Source of the DNA: Armatimonadota bacterium
Lineage (GTDB): Bacteria; Armatimonadota; UBA5829; DTJY01
Assembly: GCA_017993055.1 (NCBI GenBank)
Contig: JAGONM010000022.1
Span: forward strand, 1 to 63,384
Length of the DNA stretch: 63,384 nucleotides
Direction: 5' to 3'
This document shows positions 17,263 to 26,152 of the stretch, piece after piece; positions within the stretch are counted from its first letter, which is position 1, and each line of letters starts with the position of its first letter. The position numbers and the translations under genes are program-made. The notes under the pieces were generated by a model. The model made no database searches and had not been told where the DNA came from. It worked only from the letters and a program-made list of their open reading frames with translations.

Positions 17263-18087
17263 GTGCGGCTCCACGGCGCGAGGTCTGTCCTGATAGCGGC
17301 CGCTCTGTATCTTCTGGTGCGACTCTGCGCTCAGATCGCGCCCATCCAGGATGAGCCCGGGGCGTGGGTGATACTGCTGTCGGTGGCCCTGTTCATGCTG
17401 ATCCAGATGGCGATCGTGCGCGCCGCGTCCGGGCTGCCGTTCCGACAGCGGGCCTTGTGGACGCTGGCAGTAGTCTTCGCGCTGTCGGTAGTCGGGCTGA
17501 GCCTTCTGCTCGTCGGGGTGAAGATGCCCGCCGTGCCTTGGGTGCTGGTCTCGGCGCTGAGAGACTTGGAGCTCATTCTGTTCGCGGTGAGCCTGGGCAG
17601 TGCTGTGAGCGTGGTTATTCGGGAGGTCAATGTGCTCCTCCCGGTTGCGATATTTGCCGCCGTGGTGGACTTCTGGAGCGTGAACTATGGGCCGCTGGGT
17701 ACGCTGCTTGCGACGAAGCCACAGCTAGTGGTGGCAGCCGCCGTCCAGGTGCCCGTCGCGGGTCGTGCGATGCCGATCAGCATGATCGGGGTAGGGGACT
17801 TCGTCTTCCTCGCGCTCTATTTCGCGGTGATGCACCGATTCAGAATGAACACCGCGGGCGCCTTCTGGTGCGGGTTCTTCTTGCTGACGGCCACGATGTT
17901 CGCCGTGATCCGCGTCGAGTGGCTGAATACGGTGCCCGCGCTGGTCCCGATCGGCGTTGCCTTGATCGCCGCGAACGTGAAGCATTTCAGGCTCAAACGC
18001 GAAGAGGTGGTCTCGACGCTGATCGTCGGACTCGGTCTCCTCGTGCTTATGGCGCTGTGGGTAGTGCTTGCCCGCCCTGGCGGCTGA
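17263..18087 (+). CDS. Integral membrane protein of unknown function
   Basis: 274 residues with about eight hydrophobic helices, for example SVLIAAALYLLVRLCAQIAP, AWVILLSVALFMLIQMAIV, LWTLAVVFALSVVGLSLLLVGV and AFWCGFFLLTATMFAVI. No family is recognised. GTG 17263 is the chosen start because AAGGAG lies 6 bases before it; earlier in-frame TTG/GTG codons from 17224 have no ribosome site. It lies 24 bp upstream of leuS, so it may be co-transcribed with it. Confidence 0.65.
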   Translation: MRLHGARSVLIAAALYLLVRLCAQIAPIQDEPGAWVILLSVALFMLIQMAIVRAASGLPFRQRALWTLAVVFALSVVGLSLLLVGVKMPAVPWVLVSALRDLELILFAVSLGSAVSVVIREVNVLLPVAIFAAVVDFWSVNYGPLGTLLATKPQLVVAAAVQVPVAGRAMPISMIGVGDFVFLALYFAVMHRFRMNTAGAFWCGFFLLTATMFAVIRVEWLNTVPALVPIGVALIAANVKHFRLKREEVVSTLIVGLGLLVLMALWVVLARPGG

Positions 18088-18111
18088 CGAAGAGTGCAAC
18101 AAGGTGTGACA

Positions 18112-20739
18112 ATGGCTGAGAAGTACGATTTCCGGGAGATAGAGAAGAAGTGGCAGGAGCGGTGGAAAGAGGCTGATCTATTCCGAACCGAAGACTGCGC
18201 GGACAAGCCGAAGTTCTACGGCCTCGACTTCTTCCCATACCCCAGCGGCGCGGGTCTGAGTGTCGGGCACTGCCGCAACTACATACCTACGGACGTGGCC
18301 TGCCGCTTCAGGAGGATGAACGGTTTCAACGTGCTTCACCCGATGGGCTGGGACGCGTTCGGCCTGCCCGCAGAAAACGAAGCGATCAAGCGAAAGAGCC
18401 ACCCGAAGAAGACCGTGCCCGAGTATGTTGCGACCTACAAGCGCCAGATGGACCTCATCGGCATTGGATACGACTGGTCTCGCGAGGTCAACTCGTCCTC
18501 GCCCGACTACTACAAGTGGACGCAGTGGATATTCCTGCTCCTCTACGAGCGCGGCCTGGCATACCGGTCGCTCGCGCCGGCGAACTGGTGCCCTCAGTGC
18601 GCAACGGTGCTGGCCAACGAAGAGGTCAAGGACGGCCGCTGCTGGCGGTGCGACAACTTCATCGAGAAGAAAGACCTGCCTCAGTGGTTCTTCAAGATTA
18701 CGGCGTATGCCGACCGCCTGATCGAGGACCTCGATACCATAGACTGGCCCGAGTCGATCAAGCTGATGCAGAGGAACTGGATCGGCCGAAGTGAGGGCGC
18801 GGAGGTCATCTTCCACTCCGAGAAGGGCGACGAGATCGTCGTCTACACCACGCGGCCCGACACTCTCTGGGGCGCGACGTTCATGGTTCTCGCGCCGGAG
18901 CACCCGCTCGTCGAGAAGCTGATGTCCCCCGATAAGAAGGCCGAGGTCGAGGCGTACTGCAAGGCGTCTCAGCGTGAGAGCGCGATAGAGCGGCAGGCCA
19001 CTGACAAGGAGAAGACGGGCGTCTTCATCGGCGCACATGCGGTCAACCCGGTGAACGGCTGCAAGATCCCGATCTGGATCGCCGACTACGTGATGATGGG
19101 CTACGGCACCGGCGCGATCATGGCCGTTCCGGGTCATGACGAGCGCGACTTCGCGTTCGCTCGCAAGTTCGGGATCCCGATCGTGCCCGTCATCAGGCAT
19201 CCGGACGCTCCTGCCGGCTACGTCCCTGATGATGCCGAGGACTGGGGGGGACTCACGTTCCACGCTGAATACGGCGACATGATCAACTCCGGTGAGTTTA
19301 CCGGTACATCCGGGTCAGTCGCCAAGAAGAAGGTCACAGAGTGGCTGGAGGAGCAGGACAAGGGCAAGGCGGCGGTCAATTACAAGCTGCGCGACTGGCT
19401 CATCTCCCGCCAGCGCTACTGGGGCGCTCCGATCCCGATCGTCCATTGCGAGAAGTGCGGCGAGGTGCCGGTCCCGGAGGACCAACTCCCGGTCGTGCTG
19501 CCCGACGTGGAGCAATACCAACCGAGTGGCAGCGGGGAGTCGCCTCTCGCCAACATTCCTGATTTCGTGAACGTCACCTGCCCGACCTGCGGCGGTCCGG
19601 CCAAGCGCGAGACCGACACGATGGGCGGATTCGCCTGTTCGAGTTGGTACTTCCTGCGCTACGTGAGTCCGCACCTCGACACCGCCGCTTTCGACAAGGA
19701 CCGGGCGGCGTACTGGCTGCCGGTGGACCTCTACGTTGGCGGCGCGGAGCACGCGGTCATGCACCTCCTGTACGCGCGGTTCTGGACGAAGGTGCTCCAC
19801 GATGCGGGCTGGGTGCCGTTCGTCGAGCCGTTCAAGAAGCTGATGAACCAGGGGATGGTGCTCGCCCATACGCCTCACCGCACGATGGAGGCCGGAGAGT
19901 GCACAGAGTCCGAGGATGGCGACGAAGAGGATCGCGATCTGATCCCGCTGAGCCCAGAGGAGGCCGGAGCACTCGAACCTTCTAAGATCATCTGGAAGTT
20001 CGTGAAGATGAGCAAATCGAAGCGCAATGTCGTCACGCCGGACGCGATGGCCGAGAAATACGGCGCCGACTCGCTCCGTGTATACGAGTTGTTTGTCGCA
20101 CCGTTCGAGGACGCCGTCCAGTGGAGCGAGGATGGGATGAACGGCGCGTTCCGCTTCCTCAATCGGGTGTGGCGGCTCGTCACCGACAACGCAAGTGTAT
20201 TCGATGCGAACTGGCGAGATGGTCTAAAAGGCGCTCAACTAACCGCCGCCGAACGCGACATGCGGCGCAAGACACATCAGACGATTCAGAAGGTGACCGC
20301 CGACATCGAGCGCTTCCACTTCAACACCGCCGTCAGCGCCCTGATGCAGATGCTGAACGTCATGTCGGATTCCAGGAATCAGCCGTCAACCATCAACCAT
20401 TCCGTCATGAGTGAGGCCATCGAGAGCCTGATCCTGCTGCTCGGCCCGATCACTCCCCATCTGGCGGACGAGCTGTGGGAACGACTCGGAAAGTCGGGCA
20501 CGACCTACGAGCAGACGTGGCCGTCGTTCGATCCCGAGATCGCCCGAGCCGACGAGATCACGCTGATTCTGCAGATCAACGGGAAGGTCCGCGACCGCCT
20601 CCAGGTCCCGGCCGGCACCGACGCCGCCGAGTTGGAGCGGATCGCCATGGAGAGCGAGCGGGTGAAGTCGTTCCTGGAGGGCAAGCCGATCCGGAAGGTC
20701 GTCGTCATTCCGGAGAAGCTCGTGAACATAGTGGTCTAG
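18112..20739 (+). CDS. leuS: Leucyl-tRNA synthetase
   Basis: Class I synthetase of 875 residues charging tRNA-Leu in the cytosol. YPSGAGLSVGHCRNYIPTDV (about 42-61) has the HIGH-type site, the editing domain holds TTRPDTLWGATFMVLAPEHPL, the zinc ribbon Cys pairs are seen in NWCPQCATVL, and KMSKSKRNVV (about 631-640) is the KMSKS loop. The anticodon-binding domain carries an insertion-like stretch SRNQPSTINHS (about residues 755-765) encoded by a degenerate 7-bp repeat. ATG 18112 follows AAGGTG; an in-frame GTG at 18094 is less suited. No T-box is seen upstream. Confidence 0.97.
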   Translation: MAEKYDFREIEKKWQERWKEADLFRTEDCADKPKFYGLDFFPYPSGAGLSVGHCRNYIPTDVACRFRRMNGFNVLHPMGWDAFGLPAENEAIKRKSHPKKTVPEYVATYKRQMDLIGIGYDWSREVNSSSPDYYKWTQWIFLLLYERGLAYRSLAPANWCPQCATVLANEEVKDGRCWRCDNFIEKKDLPQWFFKITAYADRLIEDLDTIDWPESIKLMQRNWIGRSEGAEVIFHSEKGDEIVVYTTRPDTLWGATFMVLAPEHPLVEKLMSPDKKAEVEAYCKASQRESAIERQATDKEKTGVFIGAHAVNPVNGCKIPIWIADYVMMGYGTGAIMAVPGHDERDFAFARKFGIPIVPVIRHPDAPAGYVPDDAEDWGGLTFHAEYGDMINSGEFTGTSGSVAKKKVTEWLEEQDKGKAAVNYKLRDWLISRQRYWGAPIPIVHCEKCGEVPVPEDQLPVVLPDVEQYQPSGSGESPLANIPDFVNVTCPTCGGPAKRETDTMGGFACSSWYFLRYVSPHLDTAAFDKDRAAYWLPVDLYVGGAEHAVMHLLYARFWTKVLHDAGWVPFVEPFKKLMNQGMVLAHTPHRTMEAGECTESEDGDEEDRDLIPLSPEEAGALEPSKIIWKFVKMSKSKRNVVTPDAMAEKYGADSLRVYELFVAPFEDAVQWSEDGMNGAFRFLNRVWRLVTDNASVFDANWRDGLKGAQLTAAERDMRRKTHQTIQKVTADIERFHFNTAVSALMQMLNVMSDSRNQPSTINHSVMSEAIESLILLLGPITPHLADELWERLGKSGTTYEQTWPSFDPEIARADEITLILQINGKVRDRLQVPAGTDAAELERIAMESERVKSFLEGKPIRKVVVIPEKLVNIVV
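20371..20408. repeat. Degenerate 7-bp repeat island inside leuS
   Basis: Successive heptamers AGCCGTC, AACCATC, AACCATT, CCGTCAT at 20381-20408, with a weaker match before them from 20371. It encodes a low-complexity S-R-N-Q-P-S-T-I-N-H-S stretch in a variable part of the anticodon-binding domain. Weaker case than the 9-bp islands because only the AACCAT unit repeats well. Confidence 0.4.
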
Positions 20740-20742
20740 AGG

Positions 20743-22782
20743 ATGTCGCCCGGAATGGGTAATGCATCACAGAGCAACATTTCCGTCGTTCCCGGGATCA
20801 TGTTCAGGCGGACGGGATATGTGTTGGCGGCCATAATCGTCATCGCCGTATTCGTCGCATACTGGCCCGCGATGCACGGTGGGTTCGTGTGGGACGACGA
20901 CAAGTATGTCTCCAATAACCACCTCCTCACCGCGCCCGACGGCCTGAAGCGCATCTGGTTCTCGGTCGATCAACCGTCCCAGTACTTCCCACTCGTCTAC
21001 ACGACCTTTCGCTTGGAGTACGCCCTCTGGGGGCTGAAGACGACCGGCTACCACGTCACGAACATCATCCTCCATATCCTGAATGCGCTGCTTATCTGGT
21101 TCATCCTCAGGAAGCTCTCGGTGAAAGGAGCATGGCTTGCGGCGGCGGTCTTCGCCCTCCATCCGGTTCACGTCGAATCGGTCGCGTGGATCACGGAGCG
21201 AAAGAACGTCCTTTCGACGGTCTTCTACCTTCTGACGGTCCTCTCGTGGATGCGGTTCCGTGATCGGGCCGACTGGCGGTTCTACGGCCTGGCCCTGGTG
21301 CTCTCCGCTATGGCGCTCTTCGCCAAGACCACGGCATCCACCATTCCCGCAGCTCTGCTTCTCGTCTCATGGCTCCGACGTGAACGGATCGGGTGGCTTG
21401 AGTTCGCGCTGATTACGCCGTTTGTCACCCTCGGTGTCGGGGCCGGGCTTATCTCGATCTGGTGGGAGAAGAACAAACAGGGCACAACCGGCGAGATGTT
21501 CGATTTCACAGTTGCCGACCGGATTCTTATCGCGGGCCGCGCGCTCTGGTTCTACCTCGGAAAGCTCATCTTGCCCGTGAAGCTCGCATTCAGCTATTCG
21601 AAGTGGAACATCGATCTCTCGCAACCTCCTCAGTACCTCTGGCCCGCGGGATGCGCTGCAGTCGCGGGCGTTCTGTGGTGGTTCCGGCGGACGGTCGGCC
21701 GAGCACCGATCGCGGCGGGCATCTTTTTCGTCGCCGCTCTCGTCCCGATGCTTGGTTTCTTCTCGCTCTTCACATTCCGCTACTCGTTCGTGGCCGACCA
21801 CTATCAGTACATCGCGAGCCTCGGTCCGATCGCACTCATCTCTGCCGGGCTGGCGAAGCTCGGTGAGCGATTGAAAGCACCGAAGGGTGTCGGATACGTC
21901 GTGCCGGGTCTGATCATCGCAGTCCTCGGAGTGCTGACCTGGAATCAGGCGCATGCGTACCAGAGCGCCGAACGACTCTGGCGCCACACCGTAGCCAACA
22001 GCCCCGAATCATGGTTGGCCCACAACAACCTGGCGACCTTGCTGAACGAGGATGGCAGGTCGGAGGAGGCGCTCGCTTACGCCGAGAAAGCCCTGCGCCT
22101 GGATCCGAATCAACCGGAGGGGCAGGATACCATGGGCTGCACGCTGCTGAATCTTGGCAGGGGCGATGAAGCACTGCCGTACTTTCGGAAGGCTATCGAA
22201 TTGAATCCCGCCTGGGTTCAGGCATACTTCGATTACGGCGTTGCTCTGCAGAGGCTCGGAAGGCTCGAGGAGGCCATCGAGCAGTATGGAAAGGCGGTCA
22301 ACTTCAGGCCGGACTATGCGGAGGCTGAACTGAATCTCGGGGTGGTCCTGATGGACCGAGGCCGGTTCGACGAAGCGCTTCCGCACCTTGAGAATGTCAT
22401 AGGAATGAGGCCGGACTGGCCGGACGCACGTAACAACTATGGTTTCGCGCTGAGTAGGCTCGACAGGATTGATGAAGCAATCGAGCAATACAAGAGCGCG
22501 ATTGAACTCAGGCCTGACTATGCCAAGGCTCGACTCAACCTTGGCGTGGCTCTCATCAGCATTGGACGATTCGATGAGGCAATCACCCACCTGCGTGAGG
22601 CGCTCAGCATCGAGCCCGATTTCGTCGGCCCCCACAGCTATCTTGCCGTTGCGCTCTACTACAAGGGTATGTACGCCGATTCCTGGAGCGAGCTCCACGC
22701 TGCTGAGAGGAACGGTGAATCGGCTAACCCCGCGTTCGTGAAGGTGCTCTCCGCGAAGATGCCCGATCCGGGAGCTGAGTGA
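20743..22782 (+). CDS. TMTC-like membrane protein with TPR repeats (copy 1)
   Basis: 679 residues. The N-terminal half (about 25-420) has many transmembrane helices, starting RTGYVLAAIIVIAVFVAYWPAMHGGFVWDDDKYV, where the acidic WDDD loop and the later HPVHVESVAWITERKNVLS motif are typical of transmembrane-TPR (TMTC/PMT-like) proteins, whose relatives are lipid-linked glycosyltransferases. The C-terminal part (about 425-670) is about seven TPRs (EEALAYAEKALRLDPNQPEGQDTMGCTLLNLGRGDEALPYF and so on), probably periplasmic. It starts 4 bp after leuS and overlaps the next gene in TGATG. Substrate unknown. Confidence 0.75.
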   Translation: MSPGMGNASQSNISVVPGIMFRRTGYVLAAIIVIAVFVAYWPAMHGGFVWDDDKYVSNNHLLTAPDGLKRIWFSVDQPSQYFPLVYTTFRLEYALWGLKTTGYHVTNIILHILNALLIWFILRKLSVKGAWLAAAVFALHPVHVESVAWITERKNVLSTVFYLLTVLSWMRFRDRADWRFYGLALVLSAMALFAKTTASTIPAALLLVSWLRRERIGWLEFALITPFVTLGVGAGLISIWWEKNKQGTTGEMFDFTVADRILIAGRALWFYLGKLILPVKLAFSYSKWNIDLSQPPQYLWPAGCAAVAGVLWWFRRTVGRAPIAAGIFFVAALVPMLGFFSLFTFRYSFVADHYQYIASLGPIALISAGLAKLGERLKAPKGVGYVVPGLIIAVLGVLTWNQAHAYQSAERLWRHTVANSPESWLAHNNLATLLNEDGRSEEALAYAEKALRLDPNQPEGQDTMGCTLLNLGRGDEALPYFRKAIELNPAWVQAYFDYGVALQRLGRLEEAIEQYGKAVNFRPDYAEAELNLGVVLMDRGRFDEALPHLENVIGMRPDWPDARNNYGFALSRLDRIDEAIEQYKSAIELRPDYAKARLNLGVALISIGRFDEAITHLREALSIEPDFVGPHSYLAVALYYKGMYADSWSELHAAERNGESANPAFVKVLSAKMPDPGAE

Positions 22783-24596
22783 TGGCAAAGGTATCGCCCG
22801 AGCGGTCTGCCTCCATCTGTAAGTGCAGCCCCTCCCGCATGGACTACCTGCTGGTGGCGTTCATCGCTATCGCGGTATTCGTCGCCTACTGGCCTGCAGT
22901 CCACGGCGAGTTCATCTGGGACGACGAGGAGTACGTCTCAGGAAACGAGCTTCTCACCGCGCCGGACGGTCTTAGGCGTATCTGGCTCTCCACAGACGCT
23001 CCCTCGCAGTACTTCCCCCTCGTCTACACGACCTTCCGCATCGAGCGAGCGATATGGGGACTCGATACGACCGGGTACCACGTTACGAACATCGTGCTAC
23101 ACATCCTGAATGCACTCCTGGTGTGGCTGATTCTGAGGAAACTTTCGGTAAGAGGGGCATGGCTGGCGGCCGCCGTCTTCGCGCTGCATCCTGTGCATGT
23201 GGAATCCGTCGCGTGGATTACGGAGCGCAAGAACGTGCTCTCCACGTTCTTCTATCTGCTGACGGTCCTCTCGTGGATGAAGTTCCGTGACCGGTCCGAC
23301 TGGCGGTTCTACGTACTCGCAGTCCTGGCGAGCGCGCTTGCTCTCTTCGCGAAGACGACTGCATGTACTATACCGGCGGCGCTGTTGCTCGTGTCTTGGT
23401 TCAGGCGCGAGCGGATCGGGTTGCGGGAGTGGGGCCTGATGATGCCGTTCGCTGCGCTTGGCACAGCAATGGGTCTGACCTTGATATGGTGGGAGAAGAA
23501 CAAGCAGGGCACTACCGGCGAGGACTTCGACTTTACGATGCCGGAGCGTGTCCTGATCGCATCCCGAGCATTGTGGTTCTATATTGGCAAGTTGGTTTGG
23601 CCGGCGAGGCTCGCGTTCAGCTACTCACGATGGGAGATCAATTCGAGCCAGCCGATTCAGTACCTGTGGTCGGCGTGCTGGGTTTCGGTTGCGGCCGTGC
23701 TGTGGCGGTCTAGACGGATGGTCGGCCGTGGCCCGATCGCGGCGCTGGTGTTCTTCGTGGCCGCCCTCGTTCCTATGATCGGGTTCTTCTCGCTCTACAC
23801 CTTCCGGTACTCATTCGTCGCCGACCACTACCAGTACGTCGCGAGCATTGGGCCGATAGCCGTCGTTGCGGCCGCCCTGGTGGTTCTGGGTGACAGGATG
23901 AAGCAGGCGGTCCGTCGGGGCTTGTCGGTGTTCGTGCTCTTCGTTCTGGCGGTCCTAACTTGGGATCAAGCACACGCGTATAAGGATTTCGAGCATCTAT
24001 GGAGGCACACGATCAGGAAGAATCCGGTGTCATGGATGGCTCACAACAACCTTGCGGCCCTGCTGAACGAGCAGGGCCGATACGACGAAGCGCGGCCGTT
24101 TGCGGAGGAGTCGCTGCGGCTCAACCCGGACTCCTGGACGGCCCAGGCGACCATGGGGCATCTGCTGATGCATGAAGGCCGACCCGAGGAGTCTCTGCCG
24201 TACTTCCGGAGAGCCATCGAACTGCGTCCGGACTGGGCGACCGCGTATTTCGACTACGGTGTCGCCCTTCAGAGTCTGAACCGATACAAGGAAGCCGCGG
24301 ATAAGTACTCGAAGGCAGTCGAGATCAGCCCCAACTATGCGGATGCCCTGTTGAACCTGGGAGTCGTGCTGGCCGATCTTGGGCGGATTGACGATTCGAT
24401 CGCTCAGTTCCGCCGGATCATCGCAGAGCGCCCCGATTACCCGAACGTCCACGGTAACCTGGCGATGGCGTTGTACTTGAAGGGCGACTATGCGGAAGCC
24501 TGGTCCGAAACCCGGATTGCCGAGCGCAACGGAGACGCTTTGAACCCAGCGTTCATGGAGGCGTTGTCGCGCAAGATGACAAATCCCCGCCGGTAG
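22782..24596 (+). CDS. TMTC-like membrane protein with TPR repeats (copy 2)
   Basis: 604 residues, a close paralog of the gene before it with the same order of motifs: AYWPAVHGEFIWDDEEYVSGNELLTAPDGLRRIWLS, ALHPVHVESVAWITERKNVLST, and IWWEKNKQGTTGEDFDF. It has about five TPRs against seven in copy 1, so the repeats, not the membrane domain, account for the size difference. ATG 22782 follows GGAG and overlaps the stop of copy 1 by one base (TGATG), so the two are translationally coupled. Tandem duplication is the simplest explanation. Function as for copy 1 uncertain. Confidence 0.75.
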   Translation: MAKVSPERSASICKCSPSRMDYLLVAFIAIAVFVAYWPAVHGEFIWDDEEYVSGNELLTAPDGLRRIWLSTDAPSQYFPLVYTTFRIERAIWGLDTTGYHVTNIVLHILNALLVWLILRKLSVRGAWLAAAVFALHPVHVESVAWITERKNVLSTFFYLLTVLSWMKFRDRSDWRFYVLAVLASALALFAKTTACTIPAALLLVSWFRRERIGLREWGLMMPFAALGTAMGLTLIWWEKNKQGTTGEDFDFTMPERVLIASRALWFYIGKLVWPARLAFSYSRWEINSSQPIQYLWSACWVSVAAVLWRSRRMVGRGPIAALVFFVAALVPMIGFFSLYTFRYSFVADHYQYVASIGPIAVVAAALVVLGDRMKQAVRRGLSVFVLFVLAVLTWDQAHAYKDFEHLWRHTIRKNPVSWMAHNNLAALLNEQGRYDEARPFAEESLRLNPDSWTAQATMGHLLMHEGRPEESLPYFRRAIELRPDWATAYFDYGVALQSLNRYKEAADKYSKAVEISPNYADALLNLGVVLADLGRIDDSIAQFRRIIAERPDYPNVHGNLAMALYLKGDYAEAWSETRIAERNGDALNPAFMEALSRKMTNPRR

Positions 24597-24617
24597 CAGG
24601 ACGATGGATCTCCACGC

Positions 24618-25793
24618 TCATTCAAGGGCCAGGATGCTGCCGGCGATATACCGAGTGCCGTCATCCTGGTTGAAGTAGTAGGCTACGAGGACGGTGCCGT
24701 CCGGGAGCATCGCCGCCCAGGGGTAGCCCAAGTCCCCTCCGCCGCCGTCGTCGCGGATCACAAGTTCAGGTGCGTCGGCGATGTTCGTGCAGTCCGGGTC
24801 GAGTAACCTGGCACGGATTCCGTATGGCACGTGGCGGTATCCGTACACCAGCAGCACCCGACCGTCCCGGAGTTTGAGGGCATGGTACGGATGGCCGACG
24901 ATCTCCCCGTCCTCCCACTTGAAGCTCTTGCCGCGGTCTGTCGATCGCCCAACCGCGAGGTGGTCATCGAAATCCGCCGTTCGCATGAAGGCGACGATAT
25001 CGCCTCTCCGAGTCTCGACCAACGATGTCTCGTTGAAAGACACCTTCTCGTCGTCGGCGATCGGGCATGCATACTCCCATGTTTCCCCTCTGTCAGATGA
25101 CATGAGAAGCTGAACCGTTGAGTTCCGTGCCTTGGGATGCTCGTTGCAGCACACTGCCCAGTACAGCTTGCCGTCCTTGCCCTGCATCATCGCTCCGCGG
25201 TTATAGGCCGGAGTCGGTCTGCCCAGCGCGTCGGTCGTACCGTCGAGATCAACGTGTGGTGGCACGAACGGACCCATCCATGTCTTCGCGCCGTCGTCGG
25301 AACGCATTATGTAACCGCCGAGAAAGGCGTATGGCGGGTGAGACAAGCTCTCCTGCAGTTTCTCTACCGTCTCAGGCGGCAGGAGTGCCCATCCGTAGCT
25401 CGTGCATACAATCGAGCCGTCGCTCAGCTGAACCATACATGGGTCCTGCGATCCTCCGAGCGGGTGTGCGAAGATCAACTCAGGATCCTTCGTCCAGGTC
25501 TTTGCGCCGTCCTTGGAGCGTACTAGAACGAGGTAGCTGTTCGCGTCAGTGTGGGAAACGTTGCCCTTCCAGAGGTCGCGTCTGTTCGGCGCGCGTCGGA
25601 ACGCGCACAGTATCTCGCCGCTCTTCCTCACCACGAGCGACGGGAATGCCGAGTAGTACATGTCGTCGCGATAGATGATCAAGTCTGCTTGCTTCTTCAT
25701 GCCTGGAGTGCTCCTCTCGAAGGCCGGCCGGGACATAGATGATCCTGTCGCACAAGCTGCTACAGCCACTACAGCGGCAATCCGCAGGAACAT
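24618..25793 (-). CDS. Sialidase-like BNR-repeat lipoprotein
   Basis: 391 residues from ATG 25793, with a short lipoprotein signal (FLRIAAVVAVAACATG, lipobox VAVAAC). It has the six-bladed sialidase/neuraminidase-fold pattern with four Asp boxes: SKDGAKTW, SDDGAKTW, SSDRGETW and STDRGKSF. An Arg near the start (LCAFRRAPNRRDLW) and an F-N-E-T-S strand with an acidic residue match BNR/exo-sialidase-like enzymes. Family members hydrolyse terminal sialic acid or related glycans, but many are unspecific. AGGAG before ATG 25793 supports this start over an upstream Met at 25835. Confidence 0.78.
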   Translation of the reverse strand: MFLRIAAVVAVAACATGSSMSRPAFERSTPGMKKQADLIIYRDDMYYSAFPSLVVRKSGEILCAFRRAPNRRDLWKGNVSHTDANSYLVLVRSKDGAKTWTKDPELIFAHPLGGSQDPCMVQLSDGSIVCTSYGWALLPPETVEKLQESLSHPPYAFLGGYIMRSDDGAKTWMGPFVPPHVDLDGTTDALGRPTPAYNRGAMMQGKDGKLYWAVCCNEHPKARNSTVQLLMSSDRGETWEYACPIADDEKVSFNETSLVETRRGDIVAFMRTADFDDHLAVGRSTDRGKSFKWEDGEIVGHPYHALKLRDGRVLLVYGYRHVPYGIRARLLDPDCTNIADAPELVIRDDGGGGDLGYPWAAMLPDGTVLVAYYFNQDDGTRYIAGSILALE

Positions 25794-26152
25794 GGCGTAT
25801 CTCCTCTCCGGTGTCAATGATGGTCTCTCCATCACGTATATTGTGCCGGGGGGTCCGCATGTCCTCCCGCGCGGAACCTGTGAACGACAGTAGCTTCGAC
25901 CTCCACTCGCCAGTGGAGATGATCAGCAGGCAAGATCCCATTTTCTTGTGCAGCACCAGGAATAGTTTTCCGCCGAACTGGGTATATGATGCGTGGCTAC
26001 GGCTATAATATGACCAGCGACAAGTGAGCGGTAGAGCTGTCACCGATTGATCTGTCAGAGCTTGCTTTCTTAGCATCGGTCGCTCTCACATCTCCTGGTG
26101 AGTATACCGACAGATTCGCTGGTCGAGAAAACGCAAAGGAGGATACTGAGAA
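25794..26152. other. Divergent intergenic region
   Basis: About 360 bp between the sialidase-like gene (minus) and a secreted Cys-rich protein (plus). It contains a 7-bp hairpin (CTCCACT/AGTGGAG, 25901-25918) and a TATAAT at 26004-26009 pointing to the right, but no good -35 box 17 bp before it. No further feature recognised. Confidence 0.5.

Noticed and set aside
18088-18111. T-box or other riboswitch before leuS
   Set aside because: Only 24 bp separate it from the preceding gene, so there is no room.
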